NCBI GenBank assembly: GCA_910585865.1 | Contig: CAJUGO010000004.1 | Location: 62,001 to 126,000, forward strand | From: an uncultured Ruminococcus sp. | GTDB lineage: Bacteria; Bacillota; Clostridia; Oscillospirales; Acutalibacteraceae | Direction: 5' to 3' | DNA length: 64,000 nucleotides | Shown here: piece after piece, positions 25,917 to 35,667 of the stretch | Layout: each line of letters starts with the position of its first letter | Numbering within the stretch: position 1 is the stretch's first letter | Position numbers and translations under genes: made by a program | The notes under the pieces: generated by a model | Told to the model about the DNA's origin: nothing | What the model saw: the letters and a program-made list of their open reading frames with translations, nothing else | Database searches by the model: none

Positions 25917-25941
25917 ACCGGATGACTTTAAGTCATCCGGT
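25917..25941. terminator. Bidirectional terminator after tatD and the class D sortase operon
   Basis: ACCGGATGACT/AGTCATCCGGT is a perfect 11-bp stem between convergent genes, with TCTTTTC on the plus side and A/T-rich DNA on the other. Confidence 0.8.
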
Positions 25942-25993
25942 CTTTTCTAATACCATAATTGATATTTATCTATTCTTTTGTTTAGAGGCAGTA

Positions 25994-26839
25994 TCAATCG
26001 TTCAGCAATTTCTTCCTCATATTATTATGTATAAAGAAAAGTCCGACTGATGTAATAAGTAAAATAACTGAACAAAAGGCAAGTATAATGAAAATATTAT
26101 CTGCACACTGGACAAACAGACCGTATAAAGATCTTGAGGATATATTAATCTGCCTGATTTTGCCCGAGATAAACACCACTGCCGGAATGATACCGACTGT
26201 AAGCGTTGCGCCGGACGTTGCATAGCATATGTATTTTAATGCCCTGTGTTTCCATGAATTTGTAAATATTACTATCAGTGTAAGTACAATTATCAAGCCT
26301 GAAAATACAATAATCATCATGGGCATTATATTTTTCAGCGCAAGAATATATGTAGACATTCTTGCAAATAACGGTATTTCAAGAGAAGAGGAATATATTC
26401 CTGCCGCTTTTTTTACAAGATAATCTCTGCTGCCTGTACTTACTATATTTATATTATTATCCTCAATATATTTATCCAGCGCAGAATTAAAGTCCTGTTT
26501 AAACCGGGTTGTGTCTATTACCGTACTTTTACCTGTATAATACTCCTTAAAATAAAGCTCAGTATCATCATACATATCAACAGGATTCAGCAAATTCTCG
26601 AAAAATTCTTCCTCAAGACCGCTTGCATATCCTAAATCAACTAAGCTTTGTTCAATCTCCTGCCGCTTTTCAACAAAATAATTTGTTGAATTCATATTGT
26701 CCAAAATAAAATTAGGATTAAGCAGTGTAATCTGTAATGTTACGGATACTGAAAGCAACATAAAAAGACACGACATAAAAAATGCCATCATCACATAAAT
26801 TACAGATTTAACCTTGTTTTGAGAGTTCTTCTTTGACAT
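25994..26839 (-). CDS. Multi-span membrane protein of a class D sortase operon, function unknown
   Basis: A 281-residue membrane protein. One N-terminal span (about residues 15-37), an extracytoplasmic region of about 120 residues rich in acidic and aromatic residues, and three C-terminal spans (about 170-190, 203-223 and 243-265) ending in a basic NNMRKKLLND tail. The ATG at 26839 has a GAGGGGG site; a TTG two codons earlier is less likely. Its start overlaps the end of the sortase gene by a few bases, so the two are translationally coupled. I do not recognise a named family. The position suggests an accessory role in processing or display of the sortase substrate. Confidence 0.7.
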   Translation of the reverse strand: MSKKNSQNKVKSVIYVMMAFFMSCLFMLLSVSVTLQITLLNPNFILDNMNSTNYFVEKRQEIEQSLVDLGYASGLEEEFFENLLNPVDMYDDTELYFKEYYTGKSTVIDTTRFKQDFNSALDKYIEDNNINIVSTGSRDYLVKKAAGIYSSSLEIPLFARMSTYILALKNIMPMMIIVFSGLIIVLTLIVIFTNSWKHRALKYICYATSGATLTVGIIPAVVFISGKIRQINISSRSLYGLFVQCADNIFIILAFCSVILLITSVGLFFIHNNMRKKLLND

Positions 26840-26841
26840 GA

Positions 26842-27573
26842 TCAATCCCCCTCTTTAACGTCGGTATCAATCTGTGTACCGGAAACATATTTTGCATATA
26901 CAAAAAAGCGTTTATTTGTAAGACCAAGCTCGTCAAACGGATAACAAGTATACATTATCAGGTTCTCCCGGTCTGCTTTCAAATCATAAGCTGAACTGTC
27001 TTTTGCCTTTTTTACTGCCGTTTCAAAAATCTCATATGTGTAATTGCCATAGCTTGTTTTAATTGTCACAATTTGACCCGGCTGCGCATTCTTAAGCCCG
27101 TTAAAGTATGTGTTGTTGTGGCCTGCCACAAGTATAGTTCCGCCATATCCGGGAATAAAGCTTCCTGAATACACTCCAACACCATTTCTAAGGGCAATAT
27201 TTCCGTCTCCAAAAAACAGACTCGCATCTACTCCGCAGTCCTCTATAACAAGCTGACCAAACTGATTGCCATAGTTTGGAAACTCAATATTATCAATTTT
27301 TATTAATGTTTTTGTTGTATTGCCAACCTCTTTTTTTACGGTTGGCAATGTTGAATCCTCTGACACAGGCACAAATATATTTTTGTAATCTGTTGAATAA
27401 TTTTTTTCAAAATCTGAAAAAAACATTCCTACAGCAGAGACAAATGTGGAAACCGTAGGCGCAAAAGCCATATACAACACCAAATAAGTTCCTATAAAAA
27501 ATACAATGGGAAGAATTAAAAAACTCTTCCCATAATGTGATTTATGCCCATGTCTGTTATTTTTATCAGACAT
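26842..27573 (-). CDS. Class D sortase
   Basis: Membrane-bound cysteine transpeptidase that cuts a C-terminal sorting signal and attaches the protein to the wall or to another protein. The 243-residue protein has an N-terminal membrane span (about 18-40) and the sortase barrel with catalytic His152 in VAGHNNTYF, Cys210 in MYTCYPFD and Arg222 in NKRFFVYAK. The TCYPFD motif fits class D rather than class B. It is between a candidate substrate (6 bases upstream) and a coupled membrane protein. Start ATG with AAAGAG upstream. Confidence 0.9.
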   Translation of the reverse strand: MSDKNNRHGHKSHYGKSFLILPIVFFIGTYLVLYMAFAPTVSTFVSAVGMFFSDFEKNYSTDYKNIFVPVSEDSTLPTVKKEVGNTTKTLIKIDNIEFPNYGNQFGQLVIEDCGVDASLFFGDGNIALRNGVGVYSGSFIPGYGGTILVAGHNNTYFNGLKNAQPGQIVTIKTSYGNYTYEIFETAVKKAKDSSAYDLKADRENLIMYTCYPFDELGLTNKRFFVYAKYVSGTQIDTDVKEGD

Positions 27574-27579
27574 ATAAAA

Positions 27580-28170
27580 TCAAGCTCTTTCTTTTTTAGA
27601 CTTTACAAGATAAAGTGTGCCGCCTGCAACAAGAAGCACTGCAACTGAACTTACTGCTATGATACCTCTGAAATCAACGCTTCCGCCTGTTGTCTTGATT
27701 GTATCATCGTTTACGATTTCACCGTTCTTTGTAAGAGTAGGAACAGCAGTAAATGCTACTTCACCGTTAGGAGCATATATTGTTAACATTTTTGTTGTCT
27801 TATCATATGACATTGTCATATCAATAACGCCTACAACTCTCTGACCATATGCAAGAAGTTCTTTCTTCTGATCAAGTGTAAGATCGGCAATGTTATTTGC
27901 GCCTGAATTTTCAAGAAAGCTTTTGCCTTCCTTAATTATAGCAATAATCTGTGATGACTCGTCAGCTGTCATGTCAATTGTATTAAAATAGTTTTCTGCC
28001 TGATTAACATACTCAGTAGGGATAACCATCTTTGAGCCATTCATGTTAACTGAAGTTCTAAGTTCATCAAGAACTGCCTGCTCGCTGCTATTTATACCTG
28101 CTGCAAAAGCGGTAATAGCTGTTGCTGCAACAAGTACAAGTGCGATTAAAATAGCTGATAATTTTTTCAT
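27580..28170 (-). CDS. Secreted surface protein with C-terminal anchor, likely class D sortase substrate
   Basis: A 196-residue exported protein: signal peptide 1-23 (cleavage after AFA), a compact helical and beta domain (about 25-145), and a C-terminal tail of sorting-signal shape. The tail has IKTTG at 158-162, a hydrophobic span at about 169-189 and basic KSKKERA. The IKTTG sits where an LPXTG-type motif would be, with Lys in place of Pro, so recognition by the adjacent class D sortase is an inference. It is the first gene of the three-gene operon and has a good ribosome site. The core domain is not recognised. Confidence 0.75.
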   Translation of the reverse strand: MKKLSAILIALVLVAATAITAFAAGINSSEQAVLDELRTSVNMNGSKMVIPTEYVNQAENYFNTIDMTADESSQIIAIIKEGKSFLENSGANNIADLTLDQKKELLAYGQRVVGVIDMTMSYDKTTKMLTIYAPNGEVAFTAVPTLTKNGEIVNDDTIKTTGGSVDFRGIIAVSSVAVLLVAGGTLYLVKSKKERA

Positions 28171-28436
28171 ACTTATACCACCTTTAAATTTTGTTTAGTG
28201 TTTATTGCGACCAGTAAATGCAATTTACAGGTTTATTCTATCACAATAGCTTTTATTTGTAAAGTGAATTTTTTATTTTTTTCAGCAGTTTTGCTTGCCT
28301 TTTTTTGTTAATAAACACTAATTTTTGCATTGCATTACATTTTTGTATTAAAATTACGGGATTGCTGTATAAATTAAAGAAATACCTTTGTCATTTGCAA
28401 AAAAGTTTTTATAAAATATACCGCAGTTATCAAATA

Positions 28437-30192
28437 TTATTTCAAAAATTTTTTAACCTTACTTACCTGTTCGGGACTTAATACGGACCCAACCAATCTT
28501 TTTGCCTTTGCTTTTAAACTCTGGTCTTTATTACTGTCATAACAACTGTGAAGCAGTGATGCATCTTCATCTTTTTTTGTAAACACTTCAAAGAATATTG
28601 GTCTGTCGGTTTGTTTTTCACTCACAAATATTTTAAGATTGCGCTTAAATTCGTCTTCATTGCGGGCAGACAAATAAGTAAAACCTCTAGACTCAACCCA
28701 CCCTTTTGCTGTCGAAAAGTGTTCGGCAGCAATATGCTGATTAATGGTCTTTATTTTATTCTCTCCGTATGAATAATGGAATATTGCCGCGCCTTCGTTA
28801 TTGTTAAGCAAAATTCTCACATTATTTCCGACAAAATTATTCCATAATCCGTTCATATCATAGAAGAAACTTAAATCTCCGATTAATAAAAAAGCAAGCC
28901 CGTCATACGCATTGGCCTGACCTATTAAAGCGGACAGCGAACCGTCAATGCCGTTTGTTCCGCGGTTGCAGTATACCTCAATATTCTTATTTAAAGGGAA
29001 CAGGTTTGCAATACGGACACTGCTGCTGTTGGCCAGATGCAGCAGACACTTTTGAGGCAATGCTGCCAAAAATTCTTTTGCCGCATATATATCGGAATAG
29101 GGAACATCCGGAACTGTCACATTTGCTGCTGCCAATCTGAACTGCTCAAAATAGTCAGCGGCACTGTTTTTCTCATTTCCGTTTTCATTAAAATATTCAA
29201 AAAACTCCTGCGCACGGCACTCAAATATATCCGTAAGACAGCGCAGAGGATCCTGAACTTTTCCGCTCTCCGAAACAAGCCAGAATTTTCCTTTGTAACC
29301 CCCCAAGCAGTCTGTCTATATTAAAAACATAGTTGCCGTTTACCATTATAACAAGATCAGGTTGAAGCGACTTTTTGATATCCCCCGAAAGTATATTCAT
29401 AATAGTAAAAACATTTAAACTTTTTTTCGTATGCAGATTCGATAAATGGTCTTTGCAAACAGTAACATTATATTTATCTGAAAACTTTTCTATTTGCTTA
29501 CTGAGATAATCATTGCAGGGCGCACTTTGTCCGTAAATTACCAAAACCTTTTTTGCGCCAGCCAAAATCTCAGCCTTACTGCACCATTCTTCCTTGTCCC
29601 TGCCATACATCAGACGCTTCATCGGAGCTATCGCCGGCAGCTCTTCCCTTTCATTATCGCAGTAGGCGCCAAGTCCCTCTTCAATTTCAAAATTAATGTG
29701 TACCGGACCTTTTCCGTGATGATCAAGCTCAAGCAAAGCAGTGTGTATTTGGTTTTTGCAGTACCACACCTCCTTTTGCCTGCAAATTATAGGCAGCTGA
29801 ACCGACGCCTTTGTTATATCCTTAAGCACAGAACGCTGAGGTATCATTTGTGCTTCCCTTTGGTTAAGATAATATCTGCATCTGTCGGCAGTCAGAACAA
29901 CCAGCGGCAATTCCTGGTAATACGCTTCAGCAACGGCAGAGGAATAATCACAAACTGCAGTGCCTGAGGTACAGCAGACTGCAACAGGCTCCTGCAGCCG
30001 TTCTATCAGTCCTACTGCAAAAAAACCCGCGCTTCTTTCATCAACAACAGAATAACATTTAAAATAGCTGTCCGTTTCAAGCATATTTACGAGCGGCAAA
30101 TTGCGGTTGCCGGGTGAAAGAACTACATTTTTTATCTTATAAGCCTTAAGCATTGCAGCCAGAATTTTTACATTTTCCATTTTTGATATCAT
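28437..30192 (-). pseudogene. MenD-like ThDP-dependent enzyme split by a +1 frameshift at a G6 tract
   Basis: Two overlapping frames together form one MenD-family protein of about 584 residues. The first (30192 to the stop at 29221) has LSPGNRNLPLV, VVDERSAGFFAVGL and CTSGTAVCDYSSAVAEAYYQ, the ThDP pyrimidine-domain signatures. The second (29306 to 28437) has NRGTNGIDGS and GDLSFFYDMNGLW, the pyrophosphate-domain signatures. The join is at RLLGG, where the minus strand has six Gs (29299-29304); five Gs would restore one frame. MenD makes SEPHCHC for menaquinone, but no other men gene is here and the gene ends a polysaccharide operon, so a related reaction is possible. It may be a real pseudogene, a phase-variable gene or a sequencing error. 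Confidence 0.8.
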
Positions 30193-30316
30193 AATATATA
30201 CTTCCTTAATACAGTTTTAAAATAAGTCTTTCAACCATAAGATCTCTTTGGGACAGAAAAGCCCTTCCTATTTCAACAATGAGGTTGTCACCTGTTATAA
30301 AATCCGCTAATTTGCA

Positions 30317-31744
30317 TTATGATTCTCTCTTTTTGGCTATCTTTTTGATAACATTCTTCACTATTTTCGCTCCGTCTGCTATCAGCTGCCTGTTTGCAAT
30401 TACTGAAACAACCGCAACCATAACAAGTGCCGCAAACTGTGTTAAGGGATTTCCAAAATAGTAGAAATAGCAGGTGATTCCAAATACAGCAGCAAGTATA
30501 AATATCCATTTCTTAGGGAATTTGATTATAATATACTTTTTTAAATCAAAATATCTGTACAACGCCATTAGTCCAAATGCAACAGCCGTTGAAACTGCGG
30601 CGGCATATAATCCGATAAAGTTTACAAGCGCAAGATGAACTGCAATATTAATAACAGCGGCATAAATTGAAGTTTTGGCAATTTCCTTAGTCTTTTTTAA
30701 TGCAACATAAATAACACTGAACAGTCCCACAACAATATTAAGCATTGACCCCAGCAAAAACACCGGCAAAACGCCGTAAGCTTCGCTGAATTTTTCGTTT
30801 ATCATAATCGGAAACAAAAACGGCAGGCACGCCGTAATTCCGATTCCTGCACATACAAACAGTTTAAACATATTTGAAATAACGCCGGAAAAAAACTCAT
30901 CACGATCCGGATCATTCATGTGCAATGATGCCGACTCAGACCATGAAAGGTTGAAAATATTGTAAAAGGTTATATAGACTGACGAAAATTTGTGTCCTAC
31001 CGAAAGCAGACCGTTGGCGGCAGTACCTATAAACACCATGACTATTGTACGGTCAGACGCATTCAGCACCCACCACGACAGCGCATTTGGAACAAGCGGA
31101 ACAGAATACTTCAAAATCTCTTTAAGCGTTTGCTTATCTGCATTTTTAACAGAAATATATTTATAAATTTTCTCTTTAAAAAACACAAACAAAGCCGTAA
31201 AAACATGGGATAAAATCGTCGCGTACAGCATTCCGTATATGCCCATATCAAACACTAAAAGAAAAACCAGATTTCCTGCAATTTGTGAAGCTGCCGATAA
31301 AAAGCTGCCAAAAGCAAACGTAACGTTGTCGCCGAAGCCTCTTGCCGACTGAAGCATCATATTGGCAAATATACTTGCAAGTATATTATAAAATAAATAC
31401 CATTTATATTCGGCAGCAATAAAAAACTGAATTATGCCGAATAATACTGCTGAAACTATAACCTGAAAAATCGCAAACATCATACAGGTTGATATCACTC
31501 TTTTTTTACTCGACTCATCCTTACGTATATCAATCAAAAAGCGAAACAGCGCATGGTCCACCTGAAACAGAAGTACGGGTAAAAACAGTGATGTGTACGT
31601 AACTACCAAATCTACTATACCGTATTCCTCGGTAGAAAGAACCGCGGTATACAAGGGCATTAGAAAAAAGCTCATAAACTGTGTACATATCTTTCCCACA
31701 GTGATTATCGCCGTATTCTTTGCCAACTCTTTATTTTTGTCCAT
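30317..31744 (-). CDS. Polysaccharide flippase, Wzx/MATE-like
   Basis: Polytopic membrane protein that moves lipid-linked repeat units across the membrane. The 475-residue protein starts MDKNKELAKNTAIITVGKICTQFMSFF, the typical opening of the Wzx/RfbX family, and has about 12-14 hydrophobic segments with a conserved GIVDLVVTYTSLFLPVL stretch after the second span. It ends with a basic tail KNVIKKIAKKRES. It is the penultimate gene of the polysaccharide operon. GAGGTAAT lies before the ATG. The substrate is unknown. Confidence 0.88.
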   Translation of the reverse strand: MDKNKELAKNTAIITVGKICTQFMSFFLMPLYTAVLSTEEYGIVDLVVTYTSLFLPVLLFQVDHALFRFLIDIRKDESSKKRVISTCMMFAIFQVIVSAVLFGIIQFFIAAEYKWYLFYNILASIFANMMLQSARGFGDNVTFAFGSFLSAASQIAGNLVFLLVFDMGIYGMLYATILSHVFTALFVFFKEKIYKYISVKNADKQTLKEILKYSVPLVPNALSWWVLNASDRTIVMVFIGTAANGLLSVGHKFSSVYITFYNIFNLSWSESASLHMNDPDRDEFFSGVISNMFKLFVCAGIGITACLPFLFPIMINEKFSEAYGVLPVFLLGSMLNIVVGLFSVIYVALKKTKEIAKTSIYAAVINIAVHLALVNFIGLYAAAVSTAVAFGLMALYRYFDLKKYIIIKFPKKWIFILAAVFGITCYFYYFGNPLTQFAALVMVAVVSVIANRQLIADGAKIVKNVIKKIAKKRES

Positions 31745-31932
31745 TATATTACCTCTAGTTATTGCTTAATTACAATGCCGCTGAACAATTTAATGACATA
31801 TAAACCAAAATATAAAACACTATTTATTATAACTTTAAAAATGTGCAGCATCAAAGTCTCATGTCAAAAAATTCTTACAAAACAAATTCATAAAATTACG
31901 GAATTAAAAATTGCATTTTAGTAAAACATCTT

Positions 31933-33030
31933 TTATTCGGTAAGTATTAATTTTAAATAATTTAAAGAAGCCTGTCTTTGGCTCAAGTATTCATCTGTCC
32001 TGTATTCTATATCCGGCTGATTTTTATAAACTTTGATAAACTTCTCAAAATCAGTATAAATTCTGTCCTGAAATCCAAACATTTCTGCAATCGACGCAAC
32101 TCTGGAACCCGTCTGGGAATGTGCAATAATATGTATATCCTTCTTTTTAAAAATTGACGAAAAAGCAGTTGCATGAAAAGAAGAAGTAACAATAGAGTCA
32201 GCATCTAAAATTAGTTTTACGAATTCCATAGGACCCGCATCACCGCAAAAAACAGATTCACAGTCAAGCTTGATTTTCGGTTTAAAATATACAACCGGAA
32301 TTTTTCGTTCTTTTGAAATAGTCTGTGCAATTTTTACAAGCTCACTGTTGTACTGAACGAAATAAAGAAAAATATATCTTTCAGGTACATCAACCGATGT
32401 ATTTTTTACAAGTTCTCGCCACTGCGACTCATCTATAAGAAAAGTAGGATCTAAACTTTTTTCAGCAGAAATGCCGTGCTGTGATAACAAAAATGCGTAT
32501 GCATCATTTTCACGCACAGATACATAATCAAAATTTGTTATTCTGCGTATAAACTCATCACTCTGAAGCTTTGGATCATTTATATTTCCCAAACTTGCGG
32601 CATAGGTTGTTTTTCTAAAACTGCCATTAAAATCGAGATAATATATATCATCAAAGCCGTCCGTTATGTTAGGATTGAGCACCTGGTCGCTTCCTGAAAT
32701 TATCAGTCCGTAATCAGCGCCGTTTAATTTTAAATCCTTCTCATAATACGGGCTTGACATTTTTATTTTTTCCCTGAATCTTTCAAATCTTTGATGCCGC
32801 TTTTTTCTTTGACTGTAATAGGGACAGGTCTTCAGCAAAAGCCATATCCATTTTGCCAAATTCTTACATATTCTCGGAATAACGCAATACCTGTTTTCAA
32901 TGGAAGGATTTCTGTAGTCCAAAACCTCAACATCACAATCCATTTTATTAAGTACCGAATACAGAGCATAACACTGCAAAACTGCGCCGTAATTGTCTGC
33001 TCTGTGAAATGTAACAATTCCTGTCTTCAT
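31933..33030 (-). CDS. Polysaccharide pyruvyl transferase family protein
   Basis: Member of the CsaB/WcaK family that moves pyruvate from PEP to a sugar as a ketal. The 365-residue protein has the N-terminal GIVTFHRADNYGAVLQCYAL opening (the family DNYGA motif), a central GSDQVLNP and the late motif DADSIVTSSFHATAFSSIF with the conserved His. It lacks any membrane span. AGGAGAA precedes the ATG. It follows the glycosyltransferase 2 gene by 33 bases and precedes the flippase by 188 bases. Pyruvylation would add negative charge to the polymer; the acceptor sugar cannot be read from sequence. Confidence 0.87.
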   Translation of the reverse strand: MKTGIVTFHRADNYGAVLQCYALYSVLNKMDCDVEVLDYRNPSIENRYCVIPRICKNLAKWIWLLLKTCPYYSQRKKRHQRFERFREKIKMSSPYYEKDLKLNGADYGLIISGSDQVLNPNITDGFDDIYYLDFNGSFRKTTYAASLGNINDPKLQSDEFIRRITNFDYVSVRENDAYAFLLSQHGISAEKSLDPTFLIDESQWRELVKNTSVDVPERYIFLYFVQYNSELVKIAQTISKERKIPVVYFKPKIKLDCESVFCGDAGPMEFVKLILDADSIVTSSFHATAFSSIFKKKDIHIIAHSQTGSRVASIAEMFGFQDRIYTDFEKFIKVYKNQPDIEYRTDEYLSQRQASLNYLKLILTE

Positions 33031-33063
33031 TTTATTCTCCTAAAACACAATACAAAATTAATG

Positions 33064-34056
33064 TTATCTGCCTATAGATTTTTTTATTATTCCGTACAAT
33101 CTGTATTTCAGCAATAAAAATTTACACTTGTTCTTTTTGTCAAGTCCATAATTTAAACTTTTTAAATCAGATTTCATACTCTCCAGAATATCTGATATAT
33201 CATTTTTATCAATTCTTTTGCACAACAGCTTAAACACAATAAAATAAATACGCTCTGTTGTTTCATTATTGGCACAGGCAATATACTGCGGACAATTTTC
33301 TTTTGCAAAACTCACTATCTCTTTGTGCATTCGCATATTATCATTTATATATTCTGGTTTGGTATTGCTGACAGCACTGTCAGCATTTTTTGCATAATAA
33401 TAGACAGCCTTGTTTACCGGCAGAACCCTCTTAACATATTTTATATACTGCATTAAAAACATACCGTCTTCGCTGCTTTTCATGCCATCGGGAAAACGAA
33501 TATTATTCCTCCTAATTATATCAGCACAAAATATTTTATTCCACGGTGCATTAAATCGCTGCTGACACAAACCTTTGAAAAAAACATTCATATCCGATAT
33601 TTCACCGTTTACCCGTGAAATTCTTATCACAGATTTATTGGAAATATTCTCCTGAACATAATTACTTAAAACAGCAAGATCGTAATTTTCTGCCTGCATC
33701 CTATCCGCTGAAACAGATATTGTTTTAACGTAGTCGGACGCTGTATAATCATCTGCATCTATAAAAGTTATATATTTTCCGGCCGCACGCTTAATACCTG
33801 TATTTCTTGCAGAACTTACTCCGCCGTTTTCACGATTTTCAACAAAAACATTGCTGTACCGCTCTGCATATTCACGGCAAATATACAGCGAACAGTCACT
33901 TGAACCGTCATTGATTAGTATTATCTCGTATCCATCCGTTCCCTGATTTAGAATGCTGTCAAGACATCTTCTCAGATACTTCTCACAATTATACACGGGA
34001 ATTATTATGCTGAATTTTATTTTATCGCTGTGACAATCATTTTTATCAGCACACAT
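33064..34056 (-). CDS. Glycosyltransferase family 2
   Basis: Inverting glycosyltransferase with a GT-A fold. The 330-residue protein has FSIIIPVYNCEKYLRRCLDS at residues about 14-33, INDGSSDCS, RNTGIKRAAGKYITFIDADDY with the metal-binding DADD, and a C-terminal acceptor domain. The N-terminus has a short polar extension (MCADKNDCHSDK). GGAGGAG precedes the ATG. It sits inside the polysaccharide operon between the polymerase and the pyruvyl transferase genes. The sugar donor cannot be inferred. Confidence 0.9.
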   Translation of the reverse strand: MCADKNDCHSDKIKFSIIIPVYNCEKYLRRCLDSILNQGTDGYEIILINDGSSDCSLYICREYAERYSNVFVENRENGGVSSARNTGIKRAAGKYITFIDADDYTASDYVKTISVSADRMQAENYDLAVLSNYVQENISNKSVIRISRVNGEISDMNVFFKGLCQQRFNAPWNKIFCADIIRRNNIRFPDGMKSSEDGMFLMQYIKYVKRVLPVNKAVYYYAKNADSAVSNTKPEYINDNMRMHKEIVSFAKENCPQYIACANNETTERIYFIVFKLLCKRIDKNDISDILESMKSDLKSLNYGLDKKNKCKFLLLKYRLYGIIKKSIGR

Positions 34057-34119
34057 ATATTAATCTCCTCCAAAAGCTGAGCTGAAATTTACCGAAACAC
34101 ACATAAAAATGACAACACA

Positions 34120-35466
34120 TTAAAAAACACGGACATTTGTTTCGAGCATATTATCAGGCAAGCTGATCTGTTCTTCTTTTGATAAAACTCTCGAAAAAGC
34201 CAGCATTGCCCAGAACATAAAATTAAGCGTACCGGGATCTCCAATAGAATTAGATGTTGCCGCCAACAGCAAAAAACATGCCAGCATACCGTTAATCATA
34301 CTTTTTGCCTTTATATCTCCCACTGTTTTTGCCATTTTCGGATTATACATTGTAATTGCGGAAATAACCCAAAAAATAAATCCGATTATTCCTATTTCCA
34401 TCATAATAATAAGATAAGATATTTCAAAGTTTCCCGCTATATCATATTGACTGAGCACGGCGCTGACTTTATTAAATCCTTCGCCCAAAATCAGCGTTTC
34501 AAGCGGCATTTTCGTAAAAACTTCGAGCGCTTTAAATCTTACCATCGCAGAATCACCCGAGACGTCGCGTGCAAACATCATTGAATAAATCTTATCAAAA
34601 TCCAAAGCAATAATCAAAATCACCGCACACATAAAAAGCAAAAGCAAATTACCTATTTTTTTGTTTGTATAAAGGAATACAACTGTATACACGGCAAAAA
34701 TTAAAAGTGCTCCGCGCGAATTTGTAGAAATTATGCCTCCCAAAAGCAAAGCAAACTGAACACCCTTAAAGATCATGAGTCTGACATTGTTTTTTGGTAT
34801 AATCTTATTGTAAAGATAAACAATGCCAAGCACATAATATATTCCGTTTACAAGCGGATGTCCTAAAAGCGCCGTACCTCTGAACTGAAGATCCGTACGA
34901 TATATATTATGAGTGCCTTTGTACCATCCTACAGTATTTAAATAATAGCTGTCAAAAAACAAACTCTGCTTAATTACCAGCTCAACACATGCAACTGCCG
35001 CATTCATAAGAATAAATACATATATATATTTCAGCAGTTTTGGCATTTCGCTCGGCTTCAAAACCTTAGCCATTGAAATCGCCGCAAGCATCGGCAAAAG
35101 ATAATTATCAACCATTTTATTGCTCAATGCCCCTGCGCCGTCAACACAAAGCCTCATAAGTATGATTACGGTGCAGCAGCCCAAAACAATAAGCGCTGTT
35201 AAACTTATTGTTCTGATATGTAATTTTCTTGTCACTACCAGGCAGAAAAACAATATTAATGCGTCATATCCCGCCATGCTCACATTAACCATTCCGGAAG
35301 TACTATAAGGGCTTCCGCTGATCAGTCCGACCGCTTCCGGCGGAATAAATAAAATGACGGCAAAAAGAAATATTACCGCATTAACGACTTTGCCTCTTGA
35401 AACAAACCAAAAATTAAGTACAGCCGAAGCCGCTAAAAACACTGCCAGAATTGCAGAAAAAGCCAC
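34120..35466 (-). CDS. O-antigen polymerase/ligase-like membrane protein (Wzy-type)
   Basis: A 448-residue polytopic protein with about 10-12 hydrophobic spans. A large external loop region includes GTHNIYRTDLQFRGTALLGHP and then a hydrophobic block with TNSRGALLIF, the pattern of Wzy_C/O-antigen ligase families that polymerise repeat units at the outer face. It starts with GTG at 35466, preceded by GGAGGG with good spacing. It lies between a glycosyltransferase and the radical SAM gene. Wzy and WaaL types are not separable here; with a flippase and no lipid A core, a polymerase is more likely. Confidence 0.8.
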   Translation of the reverse strand: MAFSAILAVFLAASAVLNFWFVSRGKVVNAVIFLFAVILFIPPEAVGLISGSPYSTSGMVNVSMAGYDALILFFCLVVTRKLHIRTISLTALIVLGCCTVIILMRLCVDGAGALSNKMVDNYLLPMLAAISMAKVLKPSEMPKLLKYIYVFILMNAAVACVELVIKQSLFFDSYYLNTVGWYKGTHNIYRTDLQFRGTALLGHPLVNGIYYVLGIVYLYNKIIPKNNVRLMIFKGVQFALLLGGIISTNSRGALLIFAVYTVVFLYTNKKIGNLLLLFMCAVILIIALDFDKIYSMMFARDVSGDSAMVRFKALEVFTKMPLETLILGEGFNKVSAVLSQYDIAGNFEISYLIIMMEIGIIGFIFWVISAITMYNPKMAKTVGDIKAKSMINGMLACFLLLAATSNSIGDPGTLNFMFWAMLAFSRVLSKEEQISLPDNMLETNVRVF

Positions 35467-35559
35467 TGTATCCCTCCTGTTTTAACAAAGATAAATATAA
35501 TTAAAGAAGCGCTGATTAAATCATCTTTAAATATTGTGCCGACAGATTGTTCAAAACCT

Positions 35560-35585
35560 TGCGCGCAGGATGACGCCTGTGCGCG
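35560..35585. repeat. GC-rich 10-bp hairpin in the gap before the polymerase gene
   Basis: TGCGCGCAGG and CCTGTGCGCG pair with two wobbles around a 6-base loop, standing out in AT-rich surroundings of the 201-base gap between the radical SAM and polymerase genes. There is no T run, so it is not a classical terminator. Confidence 0.4.
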
Positions 35586-35667
35586 AAGTTCTGGAAAGCA
35601 TTGCAGAAAATACGCAAGCAAATTTTTTAAATAGCTTTTTAGCTTGATTTATTCGTGTTTCTTAAAA

